Below are positions 1 to 13,900 of a DNA stretch of 64,000 bases, piece after piece; position 1 is the first letter of the stretch; the number at the start of each line of letters is the position of its first letter. The stretch lies in assembly GCF_018139145.2 (NCBI RefSeq), contig NC_059481.1:11086368-11150367 (forward strand), in the 5' to 3' direction. This DNA comes from Gymnogyps californianus. Taxonomy: Eukaryota > Chordata > Aves > Accipitriformes > Cathartidae. The translations under genes and the position numbers were made by a program. Below the pieces are notes generated by a model, which made no database searches, had not been told where the DNA came from, and saw only the letters and a list, made by a program, of their open reading frames with translations.

Positions 1-2921
1 TTTGAAGGAAATGGAAATGTAAAGGTCCCTGATAACTTTCCATAGTCCTTCAGTGAGCTCTACAGACTACTTGCCATTGGCAACCACTAAGGGAAACCTG
101 TCCCAATACAAGATGTGGCCTTCAAGCCAGGATTTTTTGAATAAAGCCCCTCCTGCAATCTTAATAGCTGTACATCTTTAGGCAGAATCCTTTGTTCAGC
201 TGGTGTTGTGGTTTAACCCCAGCCAGCAAAGCAAAGCAAGGAATTCATTCACCACTTCCCGTCGGTAGGCAGGCATTCAGCCATCTCCAGGAAAGCAGGG
301 CTCCATCACACATAATGGTTACTTGGGAAGACAAACGCCATCACTCCGAACGTCCCCCCTTCCTTCCTTCCTTTTCCCCCAGCTTTATATGCTGAGCATG
401 ACATCCTATGGTATGGAATATCCCTTTGGTCAGCTGGGGTCAGCTGTCCCAGCTGTGTCCCCTCCCAACTTCTTGTGCACTCCCAGCCTCCTTGCTGGTG
501 GGGTGGTGTGAGAAGCAGAAAAGGCCTTGACTCTGTGTAAGCACTGCTCAGCAATAATAAAGACATCCCTGTGTTATCAACACTGTTTCCAGCACAAATC
601 CAAAACACAGCCCCATACCAGCTACTGTGAAGAAAATTAACTCTATCCCAGCTGAAACCAGGACAGCTGGCAACTCCTGTCTTTTCCTGAAAAGAAGAAT
701 TTATGGAAAAACTTGGATAATCTTACTAGTTCCATCTTCCCCCCCCTCCCCTGGAAAAACACTATTGAAAAACAACCATCTCAATGAGCATTAGAATTGG
801 TGCAATCGTTATCAATGTTCTGCAGGAGTGAGGAGGAAGATACTATCTCATTGAGAAGGATTTTAACGTTTGGGACTGGGGAAAAAGAGAACACAAGCAA
901 GTTGTAGTCATACTTTTTAGTACTTTCCTATTGGATCTAGAGAAACACAGGTTCACAGTCCTCATTTGCCTGACTGACAATGAAGACTTGAAGCTATCTA
1001 TTTATCTTATATCATATGAAGTGTCTATGAGTTGTTCTGATTCATTGCTTGTATATATAGTTATTCAAAGTGAATAGTTCTAGCAAGAGTGATTCAAGCT
1101 GGGCTACGGATGTAAATCAGTGGTTCTCTTGATAAATAGTACAAGATTGTCTCCCTTTAACATTGCTGAGGTCAGTACTGTGGCACGTGTCTGCCTAATG
1201 ATGTCTACTCAATGATTTTATGTAAATTCTATGTATTTCCAGCATATACAGGGGAAGAGTAATGTTGAGAAGTGAAAAAAATGTAGCAGGTAAAGCATGC
1301 CAAAGGGCTAAGAAGGAAGAATGCTTATTAACACACCTGGTATTGTGTGATTTGGAATAAAAACACTTGGGTGCAATGCTTTTTGTGAAAAGTGCTTAAT
1401 GCCTTAGTGCTGGTATGCTGATACAGAAACACCTGATTTTTTTGAGGATAGTTTTTTTATATCTTGTAAAAAAAAAAAAAAAAAAAAGTAGTGTTCATAA
1501 ACTGTAGTGAGAAATGATAGGGTTATTTCTTAAAGAAAAATGAATTCTGAAAGTGTAGAAGACATTGAAAGACAAATGTAAAGTCTGTGCTGTAATGTGG
1601 ATTGAATAGGAAAAAAAAATACGATTTTATCAAACTGTAAAGCAAACCTTTTGAGCCTTTCAGCATACAGTGAATCATTTTATGGGTGAAATCCTGGTAT
1701 CTAAAGTCAATGGAAATTCTGAGAGTTCAGTGAGGCCTCCATTTCATTTCAGAGGTGTAAAAGTGACACAAAGATGACTTCATGTTGTCCAAGTAGGACA
1801 ACTGAAGTCCTTTTCCTCACACTTCATGTGTTTTTCTGTGGGAGCACTGGGAGAGATGATCTCTTAGTTTTCGTGAATTTGATTGGCTGAGATAAGAAGA
1901 AATGGTCTGCTGGGTCACGTTATCATGTCATCATCTAGGTCAGTGGTGCTGAAGCGATAGGGAAGGTCTCAAAACAAGACTTGCGGGGAATTTGCTTGAT
2001 ATCAAGGCTCCTTTGAGTATAGAACTTTATTGCAAAGCCCTCAGTCTGGGAGAAACACTGCACTCTCTTGCATTGGTCCCTTCTTTGCACTTATCAGCTG
2101 CATCTGGCTTACAAATACTGGAGGAGCAGGCAGATTGAGTTGCCTGCATGTGGAATTTACTGGACTACACTCCCAGTGCATTTTGCACAATGGTGTAGCT
2201 GGGAGGGCAGGACAGCGAGTCAATCTCAACTCATCTGCACATGTCCATGGCAGAGCACATGCTAGGGAATGCTATTTGGTTAAAACTCAATGAATTCTCA
2301 CAGCTTCAGTATGTGAGACTGCTCTTGGGAAGCAGGTATTAGACTAGGACAAGTATTGTAAGACTAGTATTTGCTTATGAAAGTAGAAGAATAACATCAG
2401 CTGTGTTGACCACATACTTGGACAGAGAAATCTTGACTGCTGAATCTTTCTTGGGGAACTGGCTTCTCCTACTGATGTCTGTGCGGGATGGAGAAAGAAA
2501 AGAATGTTTGTTTCTCTGCTGCTGCAAGTGTTTGTAAGGGGGAAATGAAGATATCATGATTACTGTTTCTGTTACTTCAAGAAAAAGAAATCCTAATGTG
2601 CTTCCTGAAGGGAAGGAAAAATACCCTGAACTTCTGGCTTTCATCGCTGCTTCATGCCAAAGACCTAGAATAGAGAGTGGGACTTCAGGACAGAGCTGCA
2701 GTGGGGAAACTTAACACTGATATGCTTGAAGTCTCAAATTGCTTTCATTGGATGATGGACTCCCTTTACTCTTCTACTGCTTTATTTGTGAAAGATATAC
2801 AAAGAAAAGGACCTGGAAGAAACACGATTATACAGTGCATAATACAGCAGTGCTGCATTTAACTAGTGTAATGTTCATGGTTACCGATCAGCCTGAACAG
2901 GCTATAATAGAAGAAGTACTT
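1..2921. other. Non-coding flank, no gene seen
   Basis: AT-rich DNA with short chance open frames only. The poly(A) tract at 1468 is the one simple repeat of note. The 2041-2270 stretch is somewhat GC-richer and open in several frames, but none resembles a protein I know. Confidence 0.6.
1468..1487 (+). repeat. Poly(A) tract (20 A)
   Basis: A run of 20 A. No recognisable retroposed body or target duplication is seen upstream, so I treat it as a simple repeat. Confidence 0.9.
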
Positions 2922-3000
2922 AGGATCATAGGATAATTCAGGTTGGAATGTATCTTAGGAGGTTAACTAGTGAAACCTGCTGCTCAAAGCAGAACTCTGC
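2922..3000 (-). mobile_element. CR1 LINE 3'-end fragment
   Basis: The plus strand reads ATCATAGGATAATTCAGG, then TTGGAATG...AGGAGGTTAACTAGT, then CCTGCTGCTCAAAGCAG. This is the reverse complement of the avian CR1 3' untranslated end, so the element lies on the minus strand. It is truncated and quite diverged, which suggests an old insertion. Confidence 0.8.
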
Positions 3001-5011
3001 CAAAGGTTTGTCTTTAACAAAGACAGAGGATATAACATTTGTTAGTGGGGCACGTTCTCTCTTGGTTTGTTATGCACCTGTAAAATAAATAAATAATAAT
3101 TAAAAAATTAGACCAGAATTTGTAGGCAGGGGAGAATTGGATCCATTATCTGCAAGGTAATTTAGAGCCAAAGATGACAACCCAGCCATTACTATAACAA
3201 CTGTTTCTACTAAGCATGTTGTCAGATTAAAATTACAATGTCTAGTGGATTTGAAAAGAATGCCAAGTAAAGATCCAGTCACAGGAGGGGCTGAGCATTT
3301 CCCATTTTCAGGCAAGCAGGTAGAAGTGGAGGCTCAGCATCTCACAGGAAGCACTGAGCACCACAAAGGGATTGAACTCTGATAGGGGAACTGAGTGCTG
3401 ATGTGAAGGATGCTAGTGTGGGATGATTTGATCAGCAGCATGTGGAGCAAAACCTGAAGAGGAGACAGCACTATGTGTTTCAGAATGTGAGAATCCAAAC
3501 CCTCTTTCTCTGTGCATGGCTAAGAAGCTCAGTTCATTACTGAGAACAAAAGTAAACCAACAGATTTCAGATAGTATCCATGGGTTGGTTATATAACAAC
3601 ACTTTCAGCTCTGTATGAACAGTTACAATGAGTAGCAAGATGAGTCACTGCAGAGATTCATCATGGATATCACAAGCCCAAGGGCAGATCAACTGCTGCA
3701 GCGGGTTTTATAATGAAAGAATTTGAAGAATGATAGAAAGCCATCACAAAGTCTACAAACTGAAATGCTGCAGGAGAACATCAGGGTACTAAAGCAAGCA
3801 TGCTATTTCTTTAGATAAAGAAAGGAGATAAGGTTCCCACCATTTTGAAGGATGATGAACTGTGACTGTACCCCATTAACAAGAAATCATGCACAACAAA
3901 TGCCAATCCTATTAATGAGACCACATGTCCCTAAACAAAGTGTTCAGATCTTTGTTAAAGTCAGCCCGGTACCATGAAGTTCTAACAGTGTACTGAGAAT
4001 TTCAGGAGAAGGATCTAAAGTAGTTAGTAACTGATGTCATTCTGGAGATAAAAATCTTGCCTGGGCCTGGCTTCTCATGTTTTTACTGAAGGACAGTATC
4101 TTTGCTCTAATGAGTTCTAGGAGTTTAAGAGTTCTAATGAGCAATGTTTAATGCTGAAGGAGGCATGGATCCTGTGGTGTTGCTGTCACCTCCTCACAGC
4201 ATCATACAGTAGGAATGAGGACTGATTCAAATATTCACAGCTGAGGCACTATTGCAATCAAATTTTGATGTGAACTACTGGAACTGTTAGGAGAGGTGAT
4301 CCTTAGTTAACTGATTATGTAACTTAAAAATTTTTCCAAGTTAAGGATAGATTTAAGAGGTAGAAATGAAAATAAATATAAGAAGTACAAGGATATATAC
4401 AATTAGCAATACAGAGCATACCGTATCACACTGAATGCTAGCCAAACCTACTTTGGGATAACAGGTTCAATTTCAGAAATGGACTTTTGTTTAAAGTGAG
4501 ATGCTCTTGATATTGAAAAATACTATATGAAAAGGCAACCTTACAAAGCATTGGACAAAGCATATGTGGGTTGGATTTAAGCAGTCCATTTGTTGTATCC
4601 CTCTCACATGCTATGATAAAATGAATCCTGAAATACCTTGTGTAATGACTCATCTGATATTAAGATGTGTCAGTGTTCATAAACAATGCTGTTCATCTTC
4701 TGTGTGTATGTGCATGTATAAGAGGTGTAGGTGGAAGCTGAAGTTTTAGTTGTGATGACTCAGCCTTTATTCACTGTTTCTCTTATCTTTGGTTTATGAA
4801 GAAATTCTCTTCTTTCCTGTGCACTTAGATAGGTGAAGTTCCAGGGTTCAGTGAGCAATGTAATATGTTTATTTCCTGGAACAATCCTGAGATTTTTATG
4901 TCTCGGATATTTGACTGTTAAAAATTCAACCTCCTGTCACAGGCAGTGATCTGTTTTTTGGCCGTCATTTCTTCACTCCCTTTCTTGGTAATTTACTCAA
5001 GTTAATGGGGG

Positions 5012-5079
5012 AGTTTTACCTACCGTCTTCTCTGTCAGATTTTACGTGCTATTATTAAAGTGCTTTTGTAGGTAAAACT
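5012..5079. repeat. Inverted repeat pair, 12-bp arms 44 bp apart
   Basis: AGTTTTACCTAC at 5012-5023 and GTAGGTAAAACT at 5068-5079 are perfect reverse complements. The arrangement could be a tiny non-autonomous transposon or chance; I see no target-site duplication. Confidence 0.6.
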
Positions 5080-5751
5080 TATTAAGACAAATATGCCTTT
5101 TATGAATTTCATATTATCAAAGACAGTATTCTCATTTTGTTATCTTGCCAGACTATTTGATAAGCCAGTGACCAATTAGGATACAATGCAGAATGTTTAT
5201 GCAAAAATTATAGGGAAAAGGATAAATAGTTTTGACAGTGATTTGGGTCCTAATTGGTAGATAGGTGAAACAGTCTATTCAACTTTCCAGTGTGTTTTTT
5301 TTCTTATTAGGATTTGTATCGTTATAAATTTTAGATTCTGTAATTTGTGTCATCTATCAGCTGATAAAATCTCCTTGAGTAAAGTATCAAAAAGGTGACT
5401 TGTCTTGTAATAGGACTAAGTTCAGACTGAGAGTTCCCACTTAAATTTTGTATTTGTGACTTGAAAGCTGCATACACTAAATGTAGCCAGCAGATGGAGG
5501 GCTGTACTAGCTGCTTAAAATTGTACTTGTCTGGCTATCTATGGCAGACATTACAAACTGTCTGAAAGCTGTCGCAGTTTTGATGCTTCATATTTCTTAC
5601 AAAGTAAGAACCTATGTTTTAAAAGATGGACACTATTAAAATTATTTGAACTATCTTTTCTTCACAATGATATTTAGCTCCACTTGTGATTTTTAAACCT
5701 TTGTGGATGGTGGTGGCACTTAGAAACCAGGTGATCATTGCAAAGCCAGGA

Positions 5752-5797
5752 CATGCACACACATACATACATAAATGTGTATATATATACACACACG
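5752..5797 (+). repeat. Mixed dinucleotide/tetranucleotide microsatellite
   Basis: CA repeats, CATA repeats, a TATATATATA core and CA repeats again form a short imperfect microsatellite, likely to be length-variable. Confidence 0.8.
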
Positions 5798-8700
5798 CGG
5801 GAGTGGGAGGAGGTCCATAATAGAAATGTACTTGCCATTCTTGATATACTGTGATGGTATGTGGGCTTTTCTGTTTCCTTTTTTTGGTAAATGTTGACCA
5901 GTCTAATTCACCACACTAAATGAGGTTTCCTTATACAGCATATGGCTTGGTAACAGAGCTAAGCTGACCTCATGTCACTTGAAAAGGGCAGGCCTGCTTC
6001 TCCTCTCCCTCTCCGTAAATGCTGGCACTCTACTTTTGCCATTATTGTCACAATGCTATCCAACTTACCTGCTGTCTCCTCCCAAAAGCCAGTAAAGAGA
6101 GTTAAACTGGCAGCAAAATAGCTTGCCAAAATAAAAGTGAACAGGTTTCTACTGATTTAGTTCCTTGAAAAATTTAACATGAAATCACACAAGTGTTGGT
6201 GAGAAAGGGGCAGGCATTTGCGATCGGGGTAAGGAAAAGGAAAGCAGGACCTTCTGGTTTAGTTTTCTATATGCATAGAAGGTGCCATCAGTATAGCTCA
6301 GAGTTAATGATAATTTATGAGGTTGCAGGAGCAATATAAGTACATATTTATGTATGTACATACACTAGTAGTTGCAGTTCTTCCATAATGAAGGGTAACT
6401 CTTGACTGCAGACATTGTTCTGGAACTTCTCAAGAAGGTTGTTACATCTGGTCAAATGGACACAATACTTGTTGATATGGTAATCTCTTCTTTTAAGGCA
6501 TGCTCAACCTGGGACTTTCTCTTATATCTTTATTTTGTTATCTGTGTACTCCTTGAATGGCTAAAGCAACTTCAGTACAAAAACTTATGGAAACTGTGGC
6601 AGCCTAAGCAGTGACAATAGCAGAGAGGAAAGAGGCAGTTGTGCCAAGTGTTGTTGGTATGTGAATCGACCAAGGCTGCCATTTTCTTTGCCAATTTCCA
6701 CTTTCTTCTGACCCCTTGCACTTCAGGGAATAGGGGCAGCAGCAACAGAAGCAAGCTGTGTGTGATTCCCCCCCGGTTTTCCCCTTGTCTCCTCCACAAT
6801 GGGTCTGCTGGACCATCTCCCTCTGTTTCTTTTTAGCTGATCAGCCAACCCAGCATGACTTTTCCCTGGCTGCCTACCATCTGCCTGTAGACTCTCTTCT
6901 CCTGTTGTTCCTGTTTAAAAGCTCACTCCTGTGAGGCACTGAGAGTCTGCAGTGAAATGCTGAACATGCACGTTTTCTGCTGATATTTAGGACAAGTGAT
7001 TGCTCGGAATCAGTTAAGAGTTAGCATCTAGAGACAAGGTATCATGACTTGTAAAAAGGATGCACCAGCAATGGTAGCTCAGTTTGAGCCATGTTTTTCA
7101 TAGCCTTGTAATTATGTCCTAATGAATATTTATCATTATTTGTGAGACCCTATTTTCAGCAGTCGTGTATTATAGTAACAGCTGACAAAATGTTCATTTT
7201 GGTTTGTAATGAAATTGTCTCTGTTTTAGCTGTTTATTATGATGGGAATGTCACTCCCATACCATTGTGTCTGCTATTCTAACACAGCTGGATTATTGGC
7301 AGGCTAGCAAGTTTAAAGGCATATCTGGTTAGTTTGTTTCTTGTCCGGATGAGGGTCTCTGAGTGGAAACGCTAACTCTTTGCACTGTGCATTTATCTTG
7401 TAGTGCAGGTGAACAAAGTCCAGTCAGATTTGACAGGTTTTTTTTTAGCATAAGAGAACTCTTCCAAGACTTTCCAAGCTTTTGCTTTTAGTAGCAGTCA
7501 CTAAAATAAAACTCCTTCAGTAAGAAGCAATACAAAAGTGTTCACTGATAAAGTAAATTCAGTTGAATTAGACTTTTATCAACTTTAAATCAGTTGGAAT
7601 AGACTATAATGTAAGTATTGCAGTAAGGAATGCTTGTTAAGTATGTGCCACAAGAAAGCTGTGTATGCTGTTTGGCAAAGCGTAATTAAGAAGTAATTTA
7701 TTTTGAACAATAACCAAGCCCTTGACTCACATGTCAGACTTTGTACTTCACCTTTCCTGTGTCCTTGCTACACTGGACTGATCAATGCAGAGATATTTGT
7801 GATGGAGAGGATTAGCACTCATGGTCCAAAGTTCTCAGTTGTCTCGTACTCTTCTTCCTTTAGCCCCCCACCAGTGTATTAATTCAGTGAACTTATAGAG
7901 CCTAGAATACATTCCCCAGTTTTATACTTGTTAAAAAATGTATTTGAATCAAAAGCTTTAAACTTCTTTTGCTTCTGACACTTTAAATTAACTTTCTATG
8001 TTTTCTTTCAATCATATCAGACTTAAAAAAAAAAAATTAAACTCATTTTGGGTAAATCTCTCAAATCAAAATAAGTGTCCACAGAGTGTGTTCATTAGTA
8101 ATAGGCATTGTACTTTAAAGCCATACCCACTTTAAGCCAACATACTGCATTGGCTTTGCTGCCACATTTTTATCATATCTGACATAATAGTATAAAAGTG
8201 TGTTTTTATTGTTTGGGGAACTGCTGATAGTGGCTTGAGGCTTTATAACACATAAAACAAGGCCTGACTCCTCTTCCAAAGAGTTGGAAAACTAATTCAG
8301 TGGAATATTGGCCAATTCTGCACTCAGTTTTCTGAAGGAAAAAAAAAGAAACCCAAACTTTAAAATGTAATGATGTCTCTTTTCCTGCAGTTATTCATTC
8401 TTTTGGTCTGAATATAAGACAAGGCTTTATCAGAAAGTATAAATCTGAAATAATATCACTTGCTTTATTCCTCAGAGTAACACTTGGAGATGGCAAATGT
8501 TTTGCTGCCTGGTACCTAATTTGTCTTAAAAAGCAGCGCTACTCATTGTTTTTGGTGTCAGCCCAAAGTTCTATTGGTGCCTCAGTTGGAATGAACAGCA
8601 ATAGTTTGGCCCAACCACATGAAACGTTTATCAAGTTTCCTTTAAAAACCACAATGGCTGTTCTGGTACAGACAGCGGTGGGAGCTTCTGGTGGAGCTGC

Positions 8701-10957
8701 TGGAATTCGGGACTTGTTTGAAATATTGGTCTGGCAGAAAGGTGGGAAGATTGTGACCTGCTGTAGGGCCAAAAAGCAGTTAAGAGCCTTCTAGCCCTCT
8801 CACTAACCACTGTTGAATTTCGGAGCCAAAGAAGAACTTGTAAACAGCGGTGGCATACTGTGGGAGAAGTAAGCTGTAGGGCAGCAATGGAGGTGAGGGG
8901 TGAGTGGGGTGGTTGGGCAACTTTAACTGGAGCCTTAAGATTGCTCCTGTCAGGAGACCTGATGAGGGGTGACCCTCTGATGTAGCAGGTCACTTGACTT
9001 GGGCATCATGTGTACACACAGCACTGTGCTCTGCCTGCCCCTCTGCAAGGATCCCAGTCATTCAACAGATGACAAAAGTAAGGTAACCAGCTAAATCTGG
9101 TACTAGAGATTGAGGCACTGTAGCAGTGGTATATGAGGAGCAACCACGGGACTGAGCTGTAGCATGAGCAGCCAGGGAAGTGAGTAACACAGCATGAAAG
9201 AGTCATCAAGGATGATTGTGGGAATGTGCATGGTGGTGTAGTGGGGAGAAAGAGATCAGGTTTGGAGCTAGAAAGAGGCTGAGGAAAGCAGGCTGGAGAG
9301 CAGGTTCCCTGCTGTGTGGGACAGCATGGCACGTTTCATGGTTTTAATGTAGAGTTTATTGGTTTGTTTCAGTTCTAAAACATAGGATCACATTTGTATT
9401 CATTACCTCCTTATTATTAGGCCAACACAGTAATCCAGAACCTGATTCCTATAACATGGACAATGCAGGCATATGTATGTTTTTGCGTATACATTCTTTC
9501 TTTCACTACATAAGCAAGTTGACACAGAAGGTATGTATCTAAGGAATCCAAAGAAAGATACTTTGGAAGCTAGGACCTTTATTTTCTTTCCTGTCCTGGT
9601 CCATTGACCTGATGGCTTTAGTGATGCATTGGTAATAAACCCTGAACCTGTTTAATCTGGCACACAGCCTTGGGTTACGGCTATCAATGCAGTTCTTCTA
9701 GATCTCATCAGTGAAAGATATTTGCAATCTTATACTGACATATAGGAATCTGGTAAAAATGTTTTGTCATTGTTTTCCCTCACTTAAGTTTTAGCACAAT
9801 CCATGTTAGTCTGGAAACCTTTTTACACTGTCATTTTTTTAAACTATGAAACAAAAGAGCATGGAAATGCTCATTAGAGAATTCAATCTAAGTTTCTGCC
9901 AACAGAGAGAACAGCTTTAAATAAAGCAATCTTACTTTTGAGATTACTGTCTCCCTTTTCTCAAATAATGCTGTTGTTCTGAGGATGCTCAGTTTAGGCA
10001 AATGACATTTTCAGATAAAAAGATACCTTATTAAAAATTGACAACCAGCTCTAACTTAATGCTGTATGATGGATTAAACCATAAGGTTGTCTTTGCAGTG
10101 TTAATTTTGAAGCTTCAGACAAAAGCTGGTTTGGGTTCAGCCTCAATTATATAAACTGAAATTCATTGACACTTGAGTGGAAAAGGAATCTGGATGATTG
10201 ATTCCACCTTTGGCCAATCTCCCTTTCACTAAAAATTGAGAACAAATGGGGCTGACTTTGCTGTAGAAAAGTGTATTGCGGTTGGGTTTTGGCTCTTAAA
10301 AAAGAACCTGGAATGATTTAGAGCTGCATCCAATTTGTTCACAAATTCCAAGGACTTAGCAGGGAGAAAGTATCTCTTATTTGTTCTGTATAACACTGAC
10401 CGCTAAGTACCTAAGTTTGTCACTGCAGCGCATATTGCACTACATCTGGTTTCTTCTTACATCCTCAATTTAGAAACAGAAATTCAGCTGTTAGCATAAT
10501 GAAATGAGAGAGCTGTGCTGGCATTTTAATTTTTAAAAAGCACATTCTAGAATACTTAAGTTAAAGCAGGAACATTCTTTCAAAATGATTGTCTGTGTTC
10601 CTGTAAGAGGATGTAGAAAGTGTTAATAATATAACACAGCACACAAGAACAGATGTCCCATGCCAAAGTTTAAATAAAATTAGAAGAAATTAACACCCAG
10701 TTTGCTAATGCGCAGCAATGGAAACTTTGTTCTAGATATGGGGGCTCAAGCTTGGACGCCTACATCCCCTCCTCTTCATTATTGAACAAAGAGGAAAATA
10801 GGAACACAATAAAAATAGAAACTGATAAAAAAAGCTCAATCAATGCGTTCATTTTTATCCTGTAGCAGAGTTTCATTTGCTGATCTGTTTTCTTTGCATA
10901 ATTGCCGACGAATTGAGCTCACCTTTAATCTCTGAAGCACAGCTCTTAACTCCATAA

Positions 10958-10997
10958 ATGCAATATATAAAGGCATGCAATATATAAAGGCATGCAA
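10958..10997 (+). repeat. Tandem 17-bp repeat, about 2.4 copies
   Basis: The unit ATGCAATATATAAAGGC is present twice without change (10958-10974, 10975-10991), followed by ATGCAAC. Each unit includes a TATA-like core. It lies in non-coding sequence far from any gene seen here, and the exact identity of copies suggests a recent duplication. Confidence 0.9.
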
Positions 10998-13900
10998 CAT
11001 AATCCCAGTTCCAGGACATTGTTACTTTGATCTTTCCCTGAGCCATTATCTCATTAAATTTTTATCTCTATGAAATTGTTTGAACTCAACAAAACTTGGA
11101 AAATTAGGAAGTTTAGATAAATGATTTCAGGTTTGGCCTGTCCTGTTTCAAGTAGAGATGAGGAAAAATCAGTATCAGATTGAATAAAGTCCACTGTATC
11201 CATTTCCTGAAAAATTGTGAGTAGTTTTATGCATGGTAGCTTTGTAAATTTACAGGTTTTTGCCTTCCTCACAGTTCAGAAATAAATTTATGTACATATT
11301 TAGTATCCAAATCTCTTCTTCCTTATTTGATATTGAACTTTCAGGTCAACAATATCACAGCACAGTGCTTAAGAGGATATGCCACAAAAAGCCCCTTTTT
11401 ATGTGTAGATCTTTGCTAACTTGTTGGGTTTTTTGTTTTTGTTTTTACACTGTGTGTCATTTTGAAGAGACAATGAGCTAATGACCACTCACAGGTGAGG
11501 GCTGTCTTTGAAATGCAGGAAAACTCTCTCACACAATTGTTATTCTTTCAGGTGAATAAACCAAATATATATTGCTAAATTATTCCCATCTGAGCAATTA
11601 TTTTGCTGCCCAGTAAGGACTGACAGTTGAATTATTATTTTTGGCTTCTTTATCAAAGTGATTGTTGAATATCAGTCCTTTTAGGACTTGCAGAGTCAAG
11701 GAAGTGTGATTAATGTTATTCATCAGAATAAACTTATTTACCTATAACAGTCCAGGATATCAGAATTTTACAGCTTGATCCATGCTTTATGGATTGTCTA
11801 ACTATATGTTAATCTGAGAAGCTGGCATTTCTACTGTGTTTGGTAGGTGGGAAAATGCTATGGTAATTGTGATGTGATGACTGACCAGCAAAGAAATTCT
11901 TTCGAGTGGATTATTCAGAATGCAATTTAAAGCTTTTTCTTCCTTTTTTTTTTTGTTGATTTCAGAAAGATTTTGTTCTTTTAACAAGGTTTATTGGAGT
12001 CTTACCCTTCAGTCTTTCAAAAATTATGATTCCTTTTGTGAGTGCCAGGCATTAGCTCTTGTTCTTTCTCATCCAGAAAACAGTAGATCAATTTAATCAA
12101 TCAATTTAATCCTATGCCTCTGCTCCTCCATTTCTAATAAAACTTAATTATCAAAAGATGTAATGCTCCTTTTATAGCAGTTGCATTAATTAGACTTCCT
12201 CCTGGATATAATAATTCTGAGCACTTCAATGCTTTCAGTCTGATAATTCATTACTTTCAAGCAGAGATTGTGGAGCTATGTTAGCATCATTATGTATATT
12301 TTACCTTGTCACAAAGAAGTTTCAAAGTTTACCCTTTCAGCACTGTTGAACATCTGCCTGAAAAAAAACCTTAGCTTGACATATTGAGTTTTTGGATTCT
12401 CTGGTCGTCATTTGTCCAGAGATTATCTGAAAATTTCCATTCTTGTGTCTAGCTGTAAGAAACAGATTCAAGTCCCTCCTTTCATTATGTGCGAGTGTTG
12501 GGGAAACACTGTTGAATAGGGCTTGGGAAAAGACAGATTCAGGCTACCTAAAAGATAGCTGTTGCAGTACTGACATCTTTGTCGTTCTAGCCCCATGTGA
12601 TTTACACCTTGAGTCTTTGGGGGACAGTGGTACTTTTGGCTATCAAGAAGTAACATCTGTGATATCACTATCTTCTGTACCTTCTACTGTATGTCCAAAA
12701 TACTACTTTTTTTTTTTGACTCCAAGATGACTGCAAGAACTTAACTGCAATTATTGTAATGCCATGTTCAAACTACCAAGTCCCGCTGAGAAGCGAATTC
12801 ACTGTGGAGCTGATGAAATTGTATGATTCCCTCCCAGTTCAGAACCACAGACAAAGCATGCTCACACCTGCCTTCCAAGCACCTTGTAGATATTAATGTG
12901 AAGAATAGGCAGTTAAGTTTAAAGATTTTCACCCAGTAACTTAGTGAAGTGAACCCCAAGTCTAGAACAACCCCCTACTGTGTATATTATACTAATGTTT
13001 TAAGTCCTATTCTTTATTATTTTTACTGATTTTATAGATTAATTTATAAGAAGATGATTTGAATAGGAATGTGTATTAGTCAAGGACCTGGACAAGGAAT
13101 ATCCTCCTCTTTTTACTTCTAGAAGAACTCCTGCTGAAATATTAGTCTGCTCAGTGTATCATATGCAAATGTCATTTGCACTGAATACAGCTGCAATATT
13201 TTGCCATTTATGGAGCATTGGAATTACACCAGGCAACTAAATATGTATTGATCCAGTGTCTAACCATTAGAGATAATCTTGAAATAGGCGTAAAATGGCT
13301 TAAAGCATAATACAATTGTCAGCTTGTGTTTCTGGAAAAAAGTGCTGAAGCATTATGGAGTAGTATATACTCTATACTCCATATAGAGTACTGGGAAGAA
13401 AACAGATGTGGTTAGTACAACCTTTAAACTGTGATAATATGTACACTTGATATTGTTGTATTGGGGAACAATAGAAAAAAAAGATAAATTAGCCTGTAAG
13501 CCTTCACAGCTGCAAGAGTTTTGGATGCTTACAGTGTCCTATTTTCCTAGAATAACTAGAATGTGCTTAAAAAATAAAAATCTTCTCTATCATTTGGTAA
13601 TATAGTATAGGAGTTTTGAAAGAAACATTAAAAAAAAAAAAAAGCATCAAACTCCCAGTAAAACTTCAATACCATTTCAATGAGCCTGTAGTTCTGATGA
13701 AACTGTACTGGACTAATGGTTCAATTCCTCATGATCAGTATAACTTGAAGAATTTACTAATGTATGTTTTAGTATTTGTCACCTATGAAAAAAATGCAAT
13801 GTGTAGTATTTGATGACAGAAGGTTTATATTCCCCATTATGGAAACTCTCTTTGACTTTAGGGCAAAATACTTCTATGTTATGACAGAAATACTTTGACA

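Noticed and set aside
8631..8993. 120-codon minus-strand open frame in a GC-richer patch
   Set aside because: Low-complexity Ser/Pro/Leu peptide, not conserved-looking, and overlapped by an open frame on the other strand.
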